64,000 nucleotides of DNA from Mucilaginibacter pankratovii (lineage in GTDB: Bacteria; Bacteroidota; Bacteroidia; Sphingobacteriales; Sphingobacteriaceae), in NCBI RefSeq assembly GCF_014773265.1, contig NZ_JACWMY010000016.1:112842-176841 (forward strand), given 5' to 3'. Both the position numbers and the translations under genes were made by a program. Position 1 is the first letter of the stretch; each line of letters begins with the position of its first letter. Below are positions 17,089-25,334 of this stretch, one piece after another. Below the pieces are notes generated by a model. It saw only the letters and a list, made by a program, of their open reading frames with translations, searched no databases and was not told the origin of the DNA.

Positions 17089-17301
17089 TTACGATTTTTT
17101 TGCTGTAGCCACAATAACTATCCCACCCACCAATAAAATACCGCCCAGGTATGGCGGCCAGTTTACGCTTTTTTGCCTGTCGGCCGATATTTGAATGGGG
17201 CCTGCATCAACTATTTTTTCTTTTTTGGTATAGGTAAAACCTGTCCATATCAACATGGCCGCGCCAATAACGATAAGTACTATTCCGATTGTTTTGTTCA
17301 T
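17089..17301 (-). CDS. Small two-helix membrane protein
   Basis: 70 aa with hydrophobic segments at ~5-22 (IGIVLIVIGAAMLIWTGF) and ~50-66 (YLGGILLVGGIVIVAT), separated by a short polar loop. Of unknown function. It lies upstream of the YdeI-like gene on the same strand (21 bases) and may share its transcript. Confidence 0.65.
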   Translation of the reverse strand: MNKTIGIVLIVIGAAMLIWTGFTYTKKEKIVDAGPIQISADRQKSVNWPPYLGGILLVGGIVIVATAKKS

Positions 17302-17307
17302 ATAATT

Positions 17308-17360
17308 GGGATTACACCGATATTTTTGTGATTACACCGATTGGGGATGATTTCACCGAA
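17308..17360. repeat. GATTACACCGAT / GATTTCACCGA repeats
   Basis: Three copies of the phrase in 50 bases: ATTACACCGAT at 17311 and 17331, and GATTTCACCGAA at 17349. The same phrases recur at 29106-29136 and, inverted, at 37184-37216, always in spacers. This is a dispersed short repeat of unknown role. Confidence 0.7.
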
Positions 17361-17555
17361 CGTACCGATGGAGATTTTTATTGATTGAATAGGTAATACC
17401 GGATGCGGTTACTTTGTTTGCGATGAGAACGGAAATAACATAACTAAACCCGATAGAGCGGATACCGGCCTGTGAATAAGGCCCGTGTGCGTATAAGCGA
17501 TAGCGGGGCTGCCGGGACAGATGGAAAGCTGCACTTGCTTTACAAATTGCAAAAT

Positions 17556-17780
17556 TTATCCCGCGCTCATCATCTTCAAATCATTATCATAAAGCCTGGC
17601 GTTGTGGATGTTCCAATCGTCAATGTCGATTGCTCCGGGCTTGGTTTGATAGTGGGTATCATCAGTAGGGCACTTCAGCAAGTACAACCCATGGTCTGCA
17701 AGGGAAATAATCGGGGCCGACCCGCAATGCTTGCACCGTTGACAATTGAACGATTCCGGAACATTTATATAACCTTTCAT
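17556..17780 (-). CDS. Small zinc-ribbon-like protein, copy A
   Basis: 74 aa, function unknown. It begins MKGYINVPESFNCQRCKHCG and has a further Cys in LLKCPTDDTHY, so three or four cysteines could bind zinc. A conserved end reads DDWNIHNARLYDND. I chose 17780 because the paralogue at 17891 starts with the same MKGY; an ATG 39 bases upstream adds unrelated residues. It is one half of a tandem duplication. Confidence 0.7.
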   Translation of the reverse strand: MKGYINVPESFNCQRCKHCGSAPIISLADHGLYLLKCPTDDTHYQTKPGAIDIDDWNIHNARLYDNDLKMMSAG

Positions 17781-17890
17781 AACCTGATTTATTAGTTGGT
17801 AATCAGGTGGTTCTGACAAGGCAAAAGAACTATAGTTTAATATGAATTAATTTATTATCTATATTAGAAATTTATTTAATAAATAAAATA

Positions 17891-18121
17891 CTACCTCCCG
17901 CCCATCATCTTCAGGTCGTAATCGTTATCGTACAGCTGGCTGTTGTGTATGTTCCAATCTTCAACATCGATAATACCGGGAACGGTGCGATAGTGCTCAT
18001 CGTTATTGGGGCATTTAACTACATACCCTTCAATACCGGCGTGCGCAATAATGGGGCGCGCACCGCATTCACGGCACGGCTTACAGTAAACAGATTTTGG
18101 GATATTAACGTAACCCTTCAT
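17891..18121 (-). CDS. Small zinc-ribbon-like protein, copy B
   Basis: 76-aa paralogue of the 17556 gene. The start MKGYVNIPKSVYCKPCRECG, the Cys in VVKCPNNDEHY and the end EDWNIHNSQLYDND all match. The spacing between motifs is preserved, so the copies are under constraint. The 110-base spacer between them is A/T-rich and may carry a separate promoter for copy A. Confidence 0.7.
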   Translation of the reverse strand: MKGYVNIPKSVYCKPCRECGARPIIAHAGIEGYVVKCPNNDEHYRTVPGIIDVEDWNIHNSQLYDNDYDLKMMGGR

Positions 18122-18190
18122 ACTTATATATACGCAAAGCATTCCGCATGGTTGTGCCATACGGAAAATAATTATCAATACAACTGTTAA

Positions 18191-18664
18191 TTATTTAGAG
18201 TCGTTAATTTCTATGAGGTAACCATCAGGGTCGTTAATGTAAATTTGGTTTACACCATCTACGCGGTGCTCGGTTTTTCCAGCCTCGCCTTTCCAGTTGC
18301 TGTAGGGGATTTTCATGGAATCAAGCCGGCTAATAAAAGCGGTAATGGACGGTACGCTGAAACACAAATGCACGCCGCGCGGGTAATCTGCCTTGGGGCA
18401 ATTGGCCTGGATGATGTGCATTTGCAGGTTGGGGCCAATGCTGTACCAGGTGTGCACGGTATCTTTAAATGGGTTTGGAATGATCTTCAGCTGCAATACT
18501 TCGGTATAAAACTTATTGCTCACCTTTAAGTTGGCCGAGCAAAGCGCGGCGTGGTTAAAAGTAGTTTGTGCCTGGCCTATAAAAGGCAAACAGCAAAAAA
18601 CACATATGATGAGGGCTTTAAAAGCATTTGCCTTAAAGCGTTGCGAACGGTTGTTTATAAGCAT
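18191..18664 (-). CDS. Exported VOC-superfamily (glyoxalase-like) protein
   Basis: 157 aa. A hydrophobic segment (ALIICVFCCLPFIGQAQ) reads as a signal peptide, followed by a single vicinal-oxygen-chelate domain: FNHAALCSANLKVSNKFYTE at the start, HLCFSV in the middle, and IYINDPDGYLIEINDS at the end. His and Glu metal ligands are in the usual places. Export is unusual for this fold; the substrate is unknown. Confidence 0.8.
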   Translation of the reverse strand: MLINNRSQRFKANAFKALIICVFCCLPFIGQAQTTFNHAALCSANLKVSNKFYTEVLQLKIIPNPFKDTVHTWYSIGPNLQMHIIQANCPKADYPRGVHLCFSVPSITAFISRLDSMKIPYSNWKGEAGKTEHRVDGVNQIYINDPDGYLIEINDSK

Positions 18665-18765
18665 GGCTATACGCTGGTTTATGCGCTAAATATACATGCA
18701 CCATTGCCTATGTCATAATTTTATTTGTAACAAATGCACTTGCAATATTTTATGGATATCTTAGT

Positions 18766-19431
18766 ATGATAAACCTTCAAACGCATTGCATGCCGATAGT
18801 AAAAAATATTAAAACTGTAACGGCTATATTGGGCATCATTGCCTGGCTTGGCGTTATTTCTCAGTTTTACACCTCGGTGCCTGCTTACCTCCAAAAAGGG
18901 CGTACATTGGGCGGCACGCTGGTAGAGTTATTTAGCTTTTTTACCATACAAACCAATATACTGGTTGCCCTTTGCTTTACCGCCGCGGCTTTGGGTGCTT
19001 CACAAACAGCTTTTTTTAAACGGCGGGGTACGCTAACCTCGGTTGCGGTAAACATCAGCATCGTAGCCCTGGTATTCAATTTGGTTTTACGCGCTACTTA
19101 CCACCCGGTGGGCCTGGCCAGTCTTAGTAATGAGCTGGTGCATGTAATAACACCTGCACTATTTATTATTTACTGGCTGGCATTTGTGCCCAAGGATAGT
19201 ATCAATTGGAAAGATGGTTTCGCATGGCTTTGGTACCCTGCATTTTACCTGGTGTATGTGTTAATAAGGGGTGCAATTTGCGGTATTTACCCTTATTTCT
19301 TTTTAGATGCCGGAAAATATGGCTACCCCAAAGTTGTGCTGAATATGGGGATCCTGCTCATCGTGTTTTTGATAATGGATCTGCTGTATATCTTCATTGC
19401 CAAGCTGGTGGACAGGTATTTTGGCGCTTGA
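18766..19431 (+). CDS. Pr6Pr family membrane protein
   Basis: 221-aa protein with six predicted membrane helices, of the Pr6Pr (FAR-17a/AIG1-like) family. Family markers are FFTIQTNILVALCF after the second helix, LVLRATYHP, HVITPALFIIYW and the end YPYFFLDAGKYGYPKV. Eukaryotic relatives include fatty-acid-ester hydrolases of lipids; the bacterial role is not established. An alternative start at 18790 would remove eight residues. Confidence 0.85.
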   Translation: MINLQTHCMPIVKNIKTVTAILGIIAWLGVISQFYTSVPAYLQKGRTLGGTLVELFSFFTIQTNILVALCFTAAALGASQTAFFKRRGTLTSVAVNISIVALVFNLVLRATYHPVGLASLSNELVHVITPALFIIYWLAFVPKDSINWKDGFAWLWYPAFYLVYVLIRGAICGIYPYFFLDAGKYGYPKVVLNMGILLIVFLIMDLLYIFIAKLVDRYFGA

Positions 19432-19584
19432 ATGGCCCCTCAGAAACACCACTACTTGTACTCTCACCCTTCCCTCCTCCCTTTTGTAACGTTTATGTGA
19501 TACTGTTTTTACAGACTAAACTTTGCTTTCTACGCTTAGTTTAACCTATAAAAGAAACAGAAATTAACATTAAATATAAACATC

Positions 19585-19785
19585 ATGAAAAAGGAAATAG
19601 TAAAAATGCTGGCCCTGCTTTTATTTGGTGCGGCAGCATTATCAAGTTGCGCTATCGACAATCCACGCAGCCACCGCAGGTATAATAACGGCCGTTACCA
19701 CGATCGTAACCGGGATAATAACCGCGATGGCTACCATAACCGCGACAACAACAATAACGGTGGTTATAACCACGGCAACTATTAA
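19585..19785 (+). CDS. Asn/Arg/His-rich small lipoprotein
   Basis: 66 aa. The signal peptide ends in a lipobox (AALSSC, Cys22), so the mature chain is lipid-anchored. The rest is a low-complexity run of Asn, Arg, Tyr, Asp and His (RYHDRNRDNNRDGYHNRDN). Function unknown. It precedes the 19827 gene by 41 bases, probably in one transcript. Confidence 0.7.
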   Translation: MKKEIVKMLALLLFGAAALSSCAIDNPRSHRRYNNGRYHDRNRDNNRDGYHNRDNNNNGGYNHGNY

Positions 19786-19826
19786 TATATCAACAGCAAT
19801 AAATTCAACAACTAAAATAAAACATC

Positions 19827-20111
19827 ATGAAATACTTAAAATTATTAGCCGTAACCATCATCGCTTTATTCGCCTTTGAAGGCGCAAAAGCCCAGGTAGT
19901 AGTAAGAACACGGGTAGCCCCGGTTCATCAACGTACCGTAGTAACCACACGCCCGGTTTACCGCCATGCTTACCGCCGTACCGTAGTGGCAACACGCCCG
20001 GTAGTTTATCACCGCCCATACCATCGCACCGTGGTAGTTACCCGCCCCGCATACCGCAGAACCGTAGCTTACCACCGCCCTTACAAACGTGTAGTGGTTA
20101 GGCGTTATTGA
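19827..20111 (+). CDS. Secreted Arg/Val/Tyr repeat protein
   Basis: 94 aa. The signal peptide MKYLKLLAVTIIALFAFEGAKAQ is cleaved after AKA. The mature chain repeats a unit like RTVVxTRPVYRHAYR about four times, each with arginines beside valine and tyrosine, giving a very basic protein. It recalls the 12060 gene product but with a different repeat. The role is unknown, possibly in the envelope. Confidence 0.75.
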   Translation: MKYLKLLAVTIIALFAFEGAKAQVVVRTRVAPVHQRTVVTTRPVYRHAYRRTVVATRPVVYHRPYHRTVVVTRPAYRRTVAYHRPYKRVVVRRY

Positions 20112-20116
20112 TAGCC

Positions 20117-20183
20117 GTAGAGATGCAATATTTTGCGTCTCTTAACCAAATCATAAAAGAGACGCGAAGTATCGCGTCTCTAC
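20117..20183. repeat. GAGACGC palindromic element, copy 1
   Basis: Left part GTAGAGATGCAATATTTTGC then GTCTC; right part GAGACGCGAAGTATCGCGTC then TCTAC. Each half is itself nearly palindromic and the halves are inverted to each other. A second, cleaner copy lies at 61573-61664. Both sit just after a stop codon. Confidence 0.8.
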
Positions 20184-20218
20184 AGAAAGCGCTCCCACCT
20201 CCGGGAGCGCTTTCTTTT
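20184..20218 (+). terminator. Terminator between convergent genes
   Basis: Perfect 13-bp arms AGAAAGCGCTCCC (20184-20196) and GGGAGCGCTTTCT (20203-20215) with a 6-base loop, followed by TTT. It can serve the plus-strand small-protein genes and, less well, the GH16 gene on the other strand. Confidence 0.85.
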
Positions 20219-21059
20219 ATTTGGTTACCAGCACCCAGTCTACATAGGTTTTGGCGTCACCGCTTTTTATTTTGTCTACCGATGACTGCGACAGGCCGAA
20301 ATACGGTTCCTTTACTTTATTAACCCCATTTGGGTAGCCGCCCCCAAGTGCAAAGTTCAGGATGATGAACTTAGGGTTATCAAATGCCCAGCGACCGTAT
20401 TTTTCTACCATGGCTTTGGTTACTGTGTAGGTTACCACATCATCTACCTTAAAAACAATACTGGCAGCAGTCCATTCAACGGTATATATATGCCATTGGG
20501 TCACATCCATTCCTTTAGGGAAAAACGCGCGGTATGCCAATGGGGTGTTGCCAAAATAGTTGGGGCCGTGCAGGGCGTTGCTGGTCCAGCTGCTGTCGCC
20601 AACGGTTTCCATAATATCTATTTCACCGCAATCGGGCCATTTGCCTTTGCCCAATAGCCAAAATGCAGGCCATAAACCCGCGCCTGCCGGGATCTTCATC
20701 CTTGCCGAAAACGTGCCATAGGTGAACATCATTTTATCGCGCGTATTTATCCTGCCCGATACAAAATCGTATTTTTTTTGCTCTTTACTGGTATGCCCGG
20801 GTTTGTAAACTGCTTTCAGCACCAGTGCGCCGTTTGCAGCGCCTTCGGCTTTGCCATTAACCATGTAAATTGTACCGGCCGAATCTACATAGGCCTGCTG
20901 CTCGTCATTCACTGTTCGCCCGGTAATTTCTACGTTCCATTTGTCGCGGTTGAGGGCCTTGTTGTTAAAGTCCTCAAAAAACAGGGTATCCTTTTTGGTT
21001 TGCTGCGCGATGGATGCAATGGAGAAGAATAATAAAGCCAATAGCAGTTGATACTTCAT
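20217..21059 (-). CDS. Secreted GH16 beta-glucanase
   Basis: Glycoside hydrolase family 16, 280 aa, exported (signal peptide MKYQLLLALLFFSIASIA). The catalytic motif is GEIDIMETVG: nucleophile E146, assisting D148, acid/base E151. Flanking WPAFWLLG and HGPNY are typical of laminarinase-like members. GH16 enzymes cut beta-1,3/1,4-glucans or galactans; which one is not readable. It stands alone, outside any SusC/D locus. Confidence 0.93.
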   Translation of the reverse strand: MKYQLLLALLFFSIASIAQQTKKDTLFFEDFNNKALNRDKWNVEITGRTVNDEQQAYVDSAGTIYMVNGKAEGAANGALVLKAVYKPGHTSKEQKKYDFVSGRINTRDKMMFTYGTFSARMKIPAGAGLWPAFWLLGKGKWPDCGEIDIMETVGDSSWTSNALHGPNYFGNTPLAYRAFFPKGMDVTQWHIYTVEWTAASIVFKVDDVVTYTVTKAMVEKYGRWAFDNPKFIILNFALGGGYPNGVNKVKEPYFGLSQSSVDKIKSGDAKTYVDWVLVTK

Positions 21060-21167
21060 AAATTAAAATTGGTGGTTAAAAATAGTTATTTGCACCGAAT
21101 AGCCTCTCCAATTTTTACACCCTAATTACCTAAGCTTGTTTATATTGCGCCCTTACCTGTTTATAAT

Positions 21168-22430
21168 ATGCACAGAGGCGGCTTTTTAATGTTTTTTGTA
21201 TACATAGCGGCAATTACGCTGCTAATGGACTGGTATGTGATCCACGGATTACGCAGTTTAACGGCCGACTGGCAGTCGCGCCCATGGCGCCTAATTGTGC
21301 TTTGGGGCTACGCCACTATTTCTATAGGCGTAACGCTGCTGTTTATTGCCGGCTTTGGCAGCTACAGCACCGCCAAAGGGATGACGCCCTATCACGAGTG
21401 GATGCTGAGCCTGCTGCTTACCTTTTTTATCACCAAGCTATTCTTCATCATTGTTATATCGCTGGGCGATCTGGGTCGGTTTTTGTATGGTATTGGCGAT
21501 AACATCATAAATAATAAGCCCGAGGACCAGCCCTTCTTCCCCGAGCGCCGCAAGTTTATTGTGCAGATAGGCTTGATATTGGCTGCGATACCCTTCACCG
21601 GCGCTTTATACGCCATGATACGGGGTAAATACGATTACAAGGTACACCGCACCACTATTTACTACGATGAGCTGCCCGAGGCGTTTGACGGTTTCACAAT
21701 TACCCAGCTCTCGGATATCCATTCCGGAAGCTTTGATAATGTTACTGCCATGCAGCGGGGGATAGACCTGGCCCAAAGCCAAAAATCAGATCTGTTTGTG
21801 TTTACCGGCGACCTCGTAAACAACGCCGCCTGGGAAATTGAGCAATATATCGACAGGTTTAGTCAGCTAAAGGCACCTTACGGGCAATTCTCGATCCTGG
21901 GCAACCACGATTATGGGGACTACATCCCATGGGGCAGCCCGGAGGAAAAAGCCGCCAACCTGCAAAAACTAAAACGCCACCACGCCGAATTGGGTTACCG
22001 TTTGTTGCTTAACGAGAATGTGGTAATAGAAAAAGGCGGCCAGAAGATCTCGCTCATCGGTGTAGAGAACTGGGGTAAAGGTTTTATACAGATGGGCGAT
22101 CTGAACAAAGCCTTGCAAGGCGTCGATAAAGATGCGTTTAAAATCCTGCTCTCGCACGACCCTACCCACTGGGAGGAAAAAGTGCGCTACAACCCTACCG
22201 ATATTCACCTAACGCTGGCTGGACATACCCACGGCGCGCAGTTTGGAATAGAAACCGCGGGCATTAAATGGAGCCCCGTTAAATACCGCTATTTGGATTG
22301 GGCCGGCCTCATCAACCATAAAAACCGCTACCTGTATGTAAACCGAGGCTTTGGCTTTTTGGCGTTCTCGGGCAGGCTGGGTATTTGGCCGGAGATAACG
22401 GTGATCACATTGAAGAAGAAGGTGGCGTAA
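21168..22430 (+). CDS. Membrane metallophosphoesterase, YkuE-like
   Basis: 420 aa. Four hydrophobic segments fill the first ~155 residues, then a calcineurin-like phosphoesterase domain has all metal motifs: SDIHSGS, GDLVNNAAWE, LGNHDYGDY, HDPTHW and GHTHGAQFG. Relatives act on phospholipid or lipid-linked phosphate at the membrane. An ATG at 21189 is an alternative start. The next gene begins two bases after the stop. Confidence 0.92.
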   Translation: MHRGGFLMFFVYIAAITLLMDWYVIHGLRSLTADWQSRPWRLIVLWGYATISIGVTLLFIAGFGSYSTAKGMTPYHEWMLSLLLTFFITKLFFIIVISLGDLGRFLYGIGDNIINNKPEDQPFFPERRKFIVQIGLILAAIPFTGALYAMIRGKYDYKVHRTTIYYDELPEAFDGFTITQLSDIHSGSFDNVTAMQRGIDLAQSQKSDLFVFTGDLVNNAAWEIEQYIDRFSQLKAPYGQFSILGNHDYGDYIPWGSPEEKAANLQKLKRHHAELGYRLLLNENVVIEKGGQKISLIGVENWGKGFIQMGDLNKALQGVDKDAFKILLSHDPTHWEEKVRYNPTDIHLTLAGHTHGAQFGIETAGIKWSPVKYRYLDWAGLINHKNRYLYVNRGFGFLAFSGRLGIWPEITVITLKKKVA

Positions 22431-22431
22431 G

Positions 22432-22785
22432 ATGGATGTTGCAATAATCCCCGTTGCCGTGGTAACCGCTGTTTTTGCGTATTTCGAGATCAAAAAACGA
22501 TTAAAAAAACAGCCCGTAATCATAAAAAAAACGATCACTGAATCGGCTACTGTTTTGAAGGTTGAAAAAAGCGTGTGGCAGTGGGACACCGGCTATATTA
22601 ATACCATGCTGGACTTCGAATTCACGTTGCGGGTAGGAAATACCGAATTGGGCGGAAGAAATATCCTCGTAAAACAAAGTTTTAATTACATGTTGCACCC
22701 GGAAGTTGGAGACGTAGTTAACATTGCCGTTGAAGTAGACGATATTAACAAAGCAGTTATTTTGGTTGACAACGGCGACAGCTAA
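22432..22785 (+). CDS. Small membrane-anchored protein of unknown function
   Basis: 117 aa, not recognised. An N-terminal hydrophobic helix (VAIIPVAVVTAVFAYF) and a basic stop-transfer run (KKRLKKQ) are followed by a strand-rich domain (ESATVLKVEKSVWQWD, VGDVVNIAVEVDD). It is coupled to the phosphoesterase gene by a one-base gap. Confidence 0.6.
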   Translation: MDVAIIPVAVVTAVFAYFEIKKRLKKQPVIIKKTITESATVLKVEKSVWQWDTGYINTMLDFEFTLRVGNTELGGRNILVKQSFNYMLHPEVGDVVNIAVEVDDINKAVILVDNGDS

Positions 22786-22831
22786 AACCTCTCCAGTAAA
22801 ACAATTCCGCACCTCGCGGGCTTATTATAGC

Positions 22832-23041
22832 ATGGAAAAGAAGAAGATAGGCAGTGGAAAAGCCAACGCAACACGTAGCAATGATCATAATGCATTGGAA
22901 GTTATGAAGCCGTTTTTAAACTTCGGCGTGAAGGCCATAACAGTGATCGGCAGCGCGCTGATTACTATTGTGCGTAATATCCCTAAACCGGAGGGTCACA
23001 CAGCAAAGCCCAAGAAAGACGGAAGAATAATTAAGATTTAA
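22832..23041 (+). CDS. Small basic hypothetical protein
   Basis: 69 aa, Lys-rich, with one hydrophobic stretch (FGVKAITVIGSALITIV). Not recognised. I start at the ATG at 22832; the frame extends further upstream but would overlap the previous gene. Same strand as the two preceding genes. Confidence 0.45.
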   Translation: MEKKKIGSGKANATRSNDHNALEVMKPFLNFGVKAITVIGSALITIVRNIPKPEGHTAKPKKDGRIIKI

Positions 23042-23142
23042 AAGAGTCCGCAAAGCGGGAAGTCAGTAAAGTCCGAAGATGGACTGGATTCTCAATTTTG
23101 GATTTACCGCCAAGCGCGTACTTGTCTTCCGGACTTTCCGAC

Positions 23143-24156
23143 TTAAGTAAGCCACTTCCCAAATTCGTAGTACTTATTTACCTTGATACCCACTTTACTG
23201 CCAACCTTGTGCTTACCCCTGTTATAATTGATCACGCGAAGCGATACTTCATCGCGCTCGATAACCAGTTCCTCAAAAAAACCTTTAAACAACACCTGCT
23301 TTACCACCCATTTTTTAACAGTGCCGATACCACCTATGCTGATATGTTCAGCATAAATAACTACAGTGCCGCGTTTTGATTTGATGCCGCAAACCGCGGC
23401 TTCCGCGGCGGTAAGCTCGCTGCAGGAGACCAGAATTTTGGCTGTGTATAATAATTTTGGCGAGTGGTAAAGTTTTTCGGGGGTGCCGTGTTCTACAATC
23501 TCGCCCTCTTTTATAACAATGAGTTCATCGGCCATGGAGAGCAGCTCCGCCGGATCGTGCGAAACCAGTATCACCGTGACGCCCCACTCCTTTACTATCT
23601 GGCGGATGTCGTGCTGCAGTGCTTCGCGGTAATTGGCATCTACCTGGTTAAAGGGCTCATCCAGCATCAATACTTCGGGGCGGTTTATCAGCGCCTTGGC
23701 AATGGTAACACGTTGCTTTTCGCCCCCGCTCAGCTTACCGAACGATTGCTCTTTTAGTCCGTAAATACCCAGTAAATTGAGCGCCTGCGTGGTTTTTTGC
23801 ACCTGGTAGTTAATATCGCCGGTGGGTAGGCCCGCACTTACATTATACCAAACAGATTCGCCCATATCCATATCGCGGTTATCCTGCGTTACTGTGGCAA
23901 TGGCAGCATGTTCGGGGGCAAAGCCCTCACTTCGCTGTTTTAGCACCTGGGAGTGAAAAAACACGTCGCCCGAATCGGGTTTCATGCTGCCGCTGAGCAA
24001 TTTAAGCAGGGTGGTTTTACCGCTGCCGCTTTCGCCTACAATGGCAGTTATCTTTCCTTTCGGTATAAAAATGGTAATGTTATTTACCCCTGTAGATTTA
24101 TCGCCAAAAAAGTTCTTTGTGATGGATATAGTTTCCAGTATCAGTTCAGCACTCAT
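23143..24156 (-). CDS. Stand-alone ABC ATPase with TOBE-like tail
   Basis: 337-aa ABC ATP-binding subunit, closest in layout to the spermidine/iron/sulfate import type. Walker A is GESGSGKTT, the signature LSGGEKQRV, Walker B VLMLDEP and the switch His is in VSHDP. Residues ~250-337 form a strand-rich TOBE-like regulatory domain. No permease or binding protein is adjacent, which is unusual. A promoter matching both elements lies just upstream (24185-24216). Confidence 0.85.
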   Translation of the reverse strand: MSAELILETISITKNFFGDKSTGVNNITIFIPKGKITAIVGESGSGKTTLLKLLSGSMKPDSGDVFFHSQVLKQRSEGFAPEHAAIATVTQDNRDMDMGESVWYNVSAGLPTGDINYQVQKTTQALNLLGIYGLKEQSFGKLSGGEKQRVTIAKALINRPEVLMLDEPFNQVDANYREALQHDIRQIVKEWGVTVILVSHDPAELLSMADELIVIKEGEIVEHGTPEKLYHSPKLLYTAKILVSCSELTAAEAAVCGIKSKRGTVVIYAEHISIGGIGTVKKWVVKQVLFKGFFEELVIERDEVSLRVINYNRGKHKVGSKVGIKVNKYYEFGKWLT

Positions 24157-24184
24157 AAATGTTCGCAGGAATTTTAACTTCTCT

Positions 24185-24216
24185 CAAACCTAACCTATAA
24201 AAAATTACCAGCCAAA
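24185..24216 (-). promoter_or_regulatory. Promoter of the ABC ATPase gene
   Basis: On the minus strand TTTG (24216-24213), 20 bases, then TAGGTTTG (24192-24185). Both match the Bacteroidota consensus TTTG-N19to21-TAnnTTTG. It predicts a 5' leader of about 22 bases. Confidence 0.6.
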
Positions 24217-24222
24217 AAAAAG

Positions 24223-24303
24223 TTGAAATGGGAGTTGGATAGATTATCTGAACCAGAACTTATTGAATTAGCGAATGCGCAGAATAAGAATTTGCCTAAG
24301 TAA
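24223..24303 (+). other. Coding-like fragment (26 codons)
   Basis: From a TTG the frame reads LKWELDRLSEPELIELANAQ and a few more residues to TAA. The composition (amphipathic, no rare codons) looks like real coding sequence, but it is too short for a known domain. It could be the tail of a lost gene or a micro-protein. It follows the divergent promoter of the ABC gene. Confidence 0.25.
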
Positions 24304-24419
24304 CAAATTTGTGAAACTGCCAATTGCCCACCGCAAACTGCCAACTATGTTTAAACCTTCCCTCCCGTTTCCTGTCGAAATAATAGAAACACAACAACAA
24401 GAATATTAATTGCTAAACC

Positions 24420-24569
24420 ATGAAAACTACCCTATCAACTATAAAAAACGACCTTTACCGTGTATTAGTTAAAGGAGATGCCGATACCGTACAAATGGCC
24501 CACGTATTTTTTATACTGGCCGTGCCATCATTAACCGCTTTGTTCGCTTTGGGCCAATTCCCTATATAA
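24420..24569 (+). CDS. 49-aa putative membrane micro-protein
   Basis: ATG to TAA, 49 residues: a polar, basic first half (MKTTLSTIKNDLYRVLVKGD) and a hydrophobic C-terminal helix (VFFILAVPSLTALFALG). Codon use is like its neighbours. No known family is recognised. It lies between a dispersed GCAAACTGCCAACT phrase and the HAD gene. Confidence 0.45.
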   Translation: MKTTLSTIKNDLYRVLVKGDADTVQMAHVFFILAVPSLTALFALGQFPI

Positions 24570-24606
24570 TAATCGGCATAAGGGCTGCTCCCTAAAAATA
24601 AACTTC

Positions 24607-24614
24607 TATTTTTG
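24607..24614 (+). promoter_or_regulatory. Promoter -7 element TATTTTTG, HAD gene
   Basis: Exact TAnnTTTG 17 bases before the ATG at 24632; predicts a leader of about ten bases. Confidence 0.45.
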
Positions 24615-24631
24615 CCGCACAAATCGCAAAA

Positions 24632-25279
24632 ATGGACAGCACATTAAAAGACCAGTACGACAGCATCATTTTCGACCTCGACGGTACCCTTTGGGATAGT
24701 ACCGATACCATCACCGGCGCCTGGCAAGCCGCGCTTAACAAAGCGCCATACATGAGCCACGAGGTGATGACCCGCGAGCGTGTACGCTCTATCACCGGGA
24801 TGACCTACGACGCGATATTTGAAAAGCTGTTCCCGTTTTTAAACCCGGACCAGCGTGCCGAGGTACAAAAACTTTGCTCGCTTAGCGAACTGGAAATATT
24901 GCACAAACAAGGCGGTACCCTGTACCCAAAGCTGGAAGAAACGCTGATCTACCTGAAACAAAAATACAAGCTGTACATAGTAAGCAACTGCCAAAGCGGT
25001 TACATCGAGCTGTTTTTAGATCTGAATAGCATGCACAGCCACTTTTTGGCGCACCAGTGCTTTGGCACCAAGGGCAACCCCAAGGCCGATAACATCCGCG
25101 ATATTGTGAACGATAACGGATTGAAAGCACCGGTATACGTGGGCGATACCATGGGTGATTATGATGCGGCAACTAAAGCTGGCGTGCCGTTCATATTCGC
25201 ATCTTATGGGTTTGGCGTGGTAGAAAGCGGGCAAATTGCCACTATAGACAACTTTGAGGAATTAAAGGTGATATTGTAA
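24632..25279 (+). CDS. HAD-superfamily phosphatase, phosphoglycolate phosphatase-like
   Basis: 215 aa. Motif I FDLDGTLWD has nucleophile D15 and acid/base D17; motif II is VSNCQSG; the Lys of motif III lies in GNPKADN; motif IV is VGDTMGDYDAA. The helical cap sits between motifs I and II. The substrate is a small phosphate ester; phosphoglycolate is only the nearest familiar type. Confidence 0.88.
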   Translation: MDSTLKDQYDSIIFDLDGTLWDSTDTITGAWQAALNKAPYMSHEVMTRERVRSITGMTYDAIFEKLFPFLNPDQRAEVQKLCSLSELEILHKQGGTLYPKLEETLIYLKQKYKLYIVSNCQSGYIELFLDLNSMHSHFLAHQCFGTKGNPKADNIRDIVNDNGLKAPVYVGDTMGDYDAATKAGVPFIFASYGFGVVESGQIATIDNFEELKVIL

Positions 25280-25315
25280 CGACAAACCTTTCTTCCGTCG
25301 ACAGGTTTATTGGGG

Positions 25316-25323
25316 TAAATTTG
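25316..25323 (+). promoter_or_regulatory. Promoter -7 element TAAATTTG, MBL gene
   Basis: Exact TAnnTTTG, 11 bases before the ATG at 25335, so the leader would be only about five bases. Confidence 0.45.
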
Positions 25324-25334
25324 CTATCGCTGCT

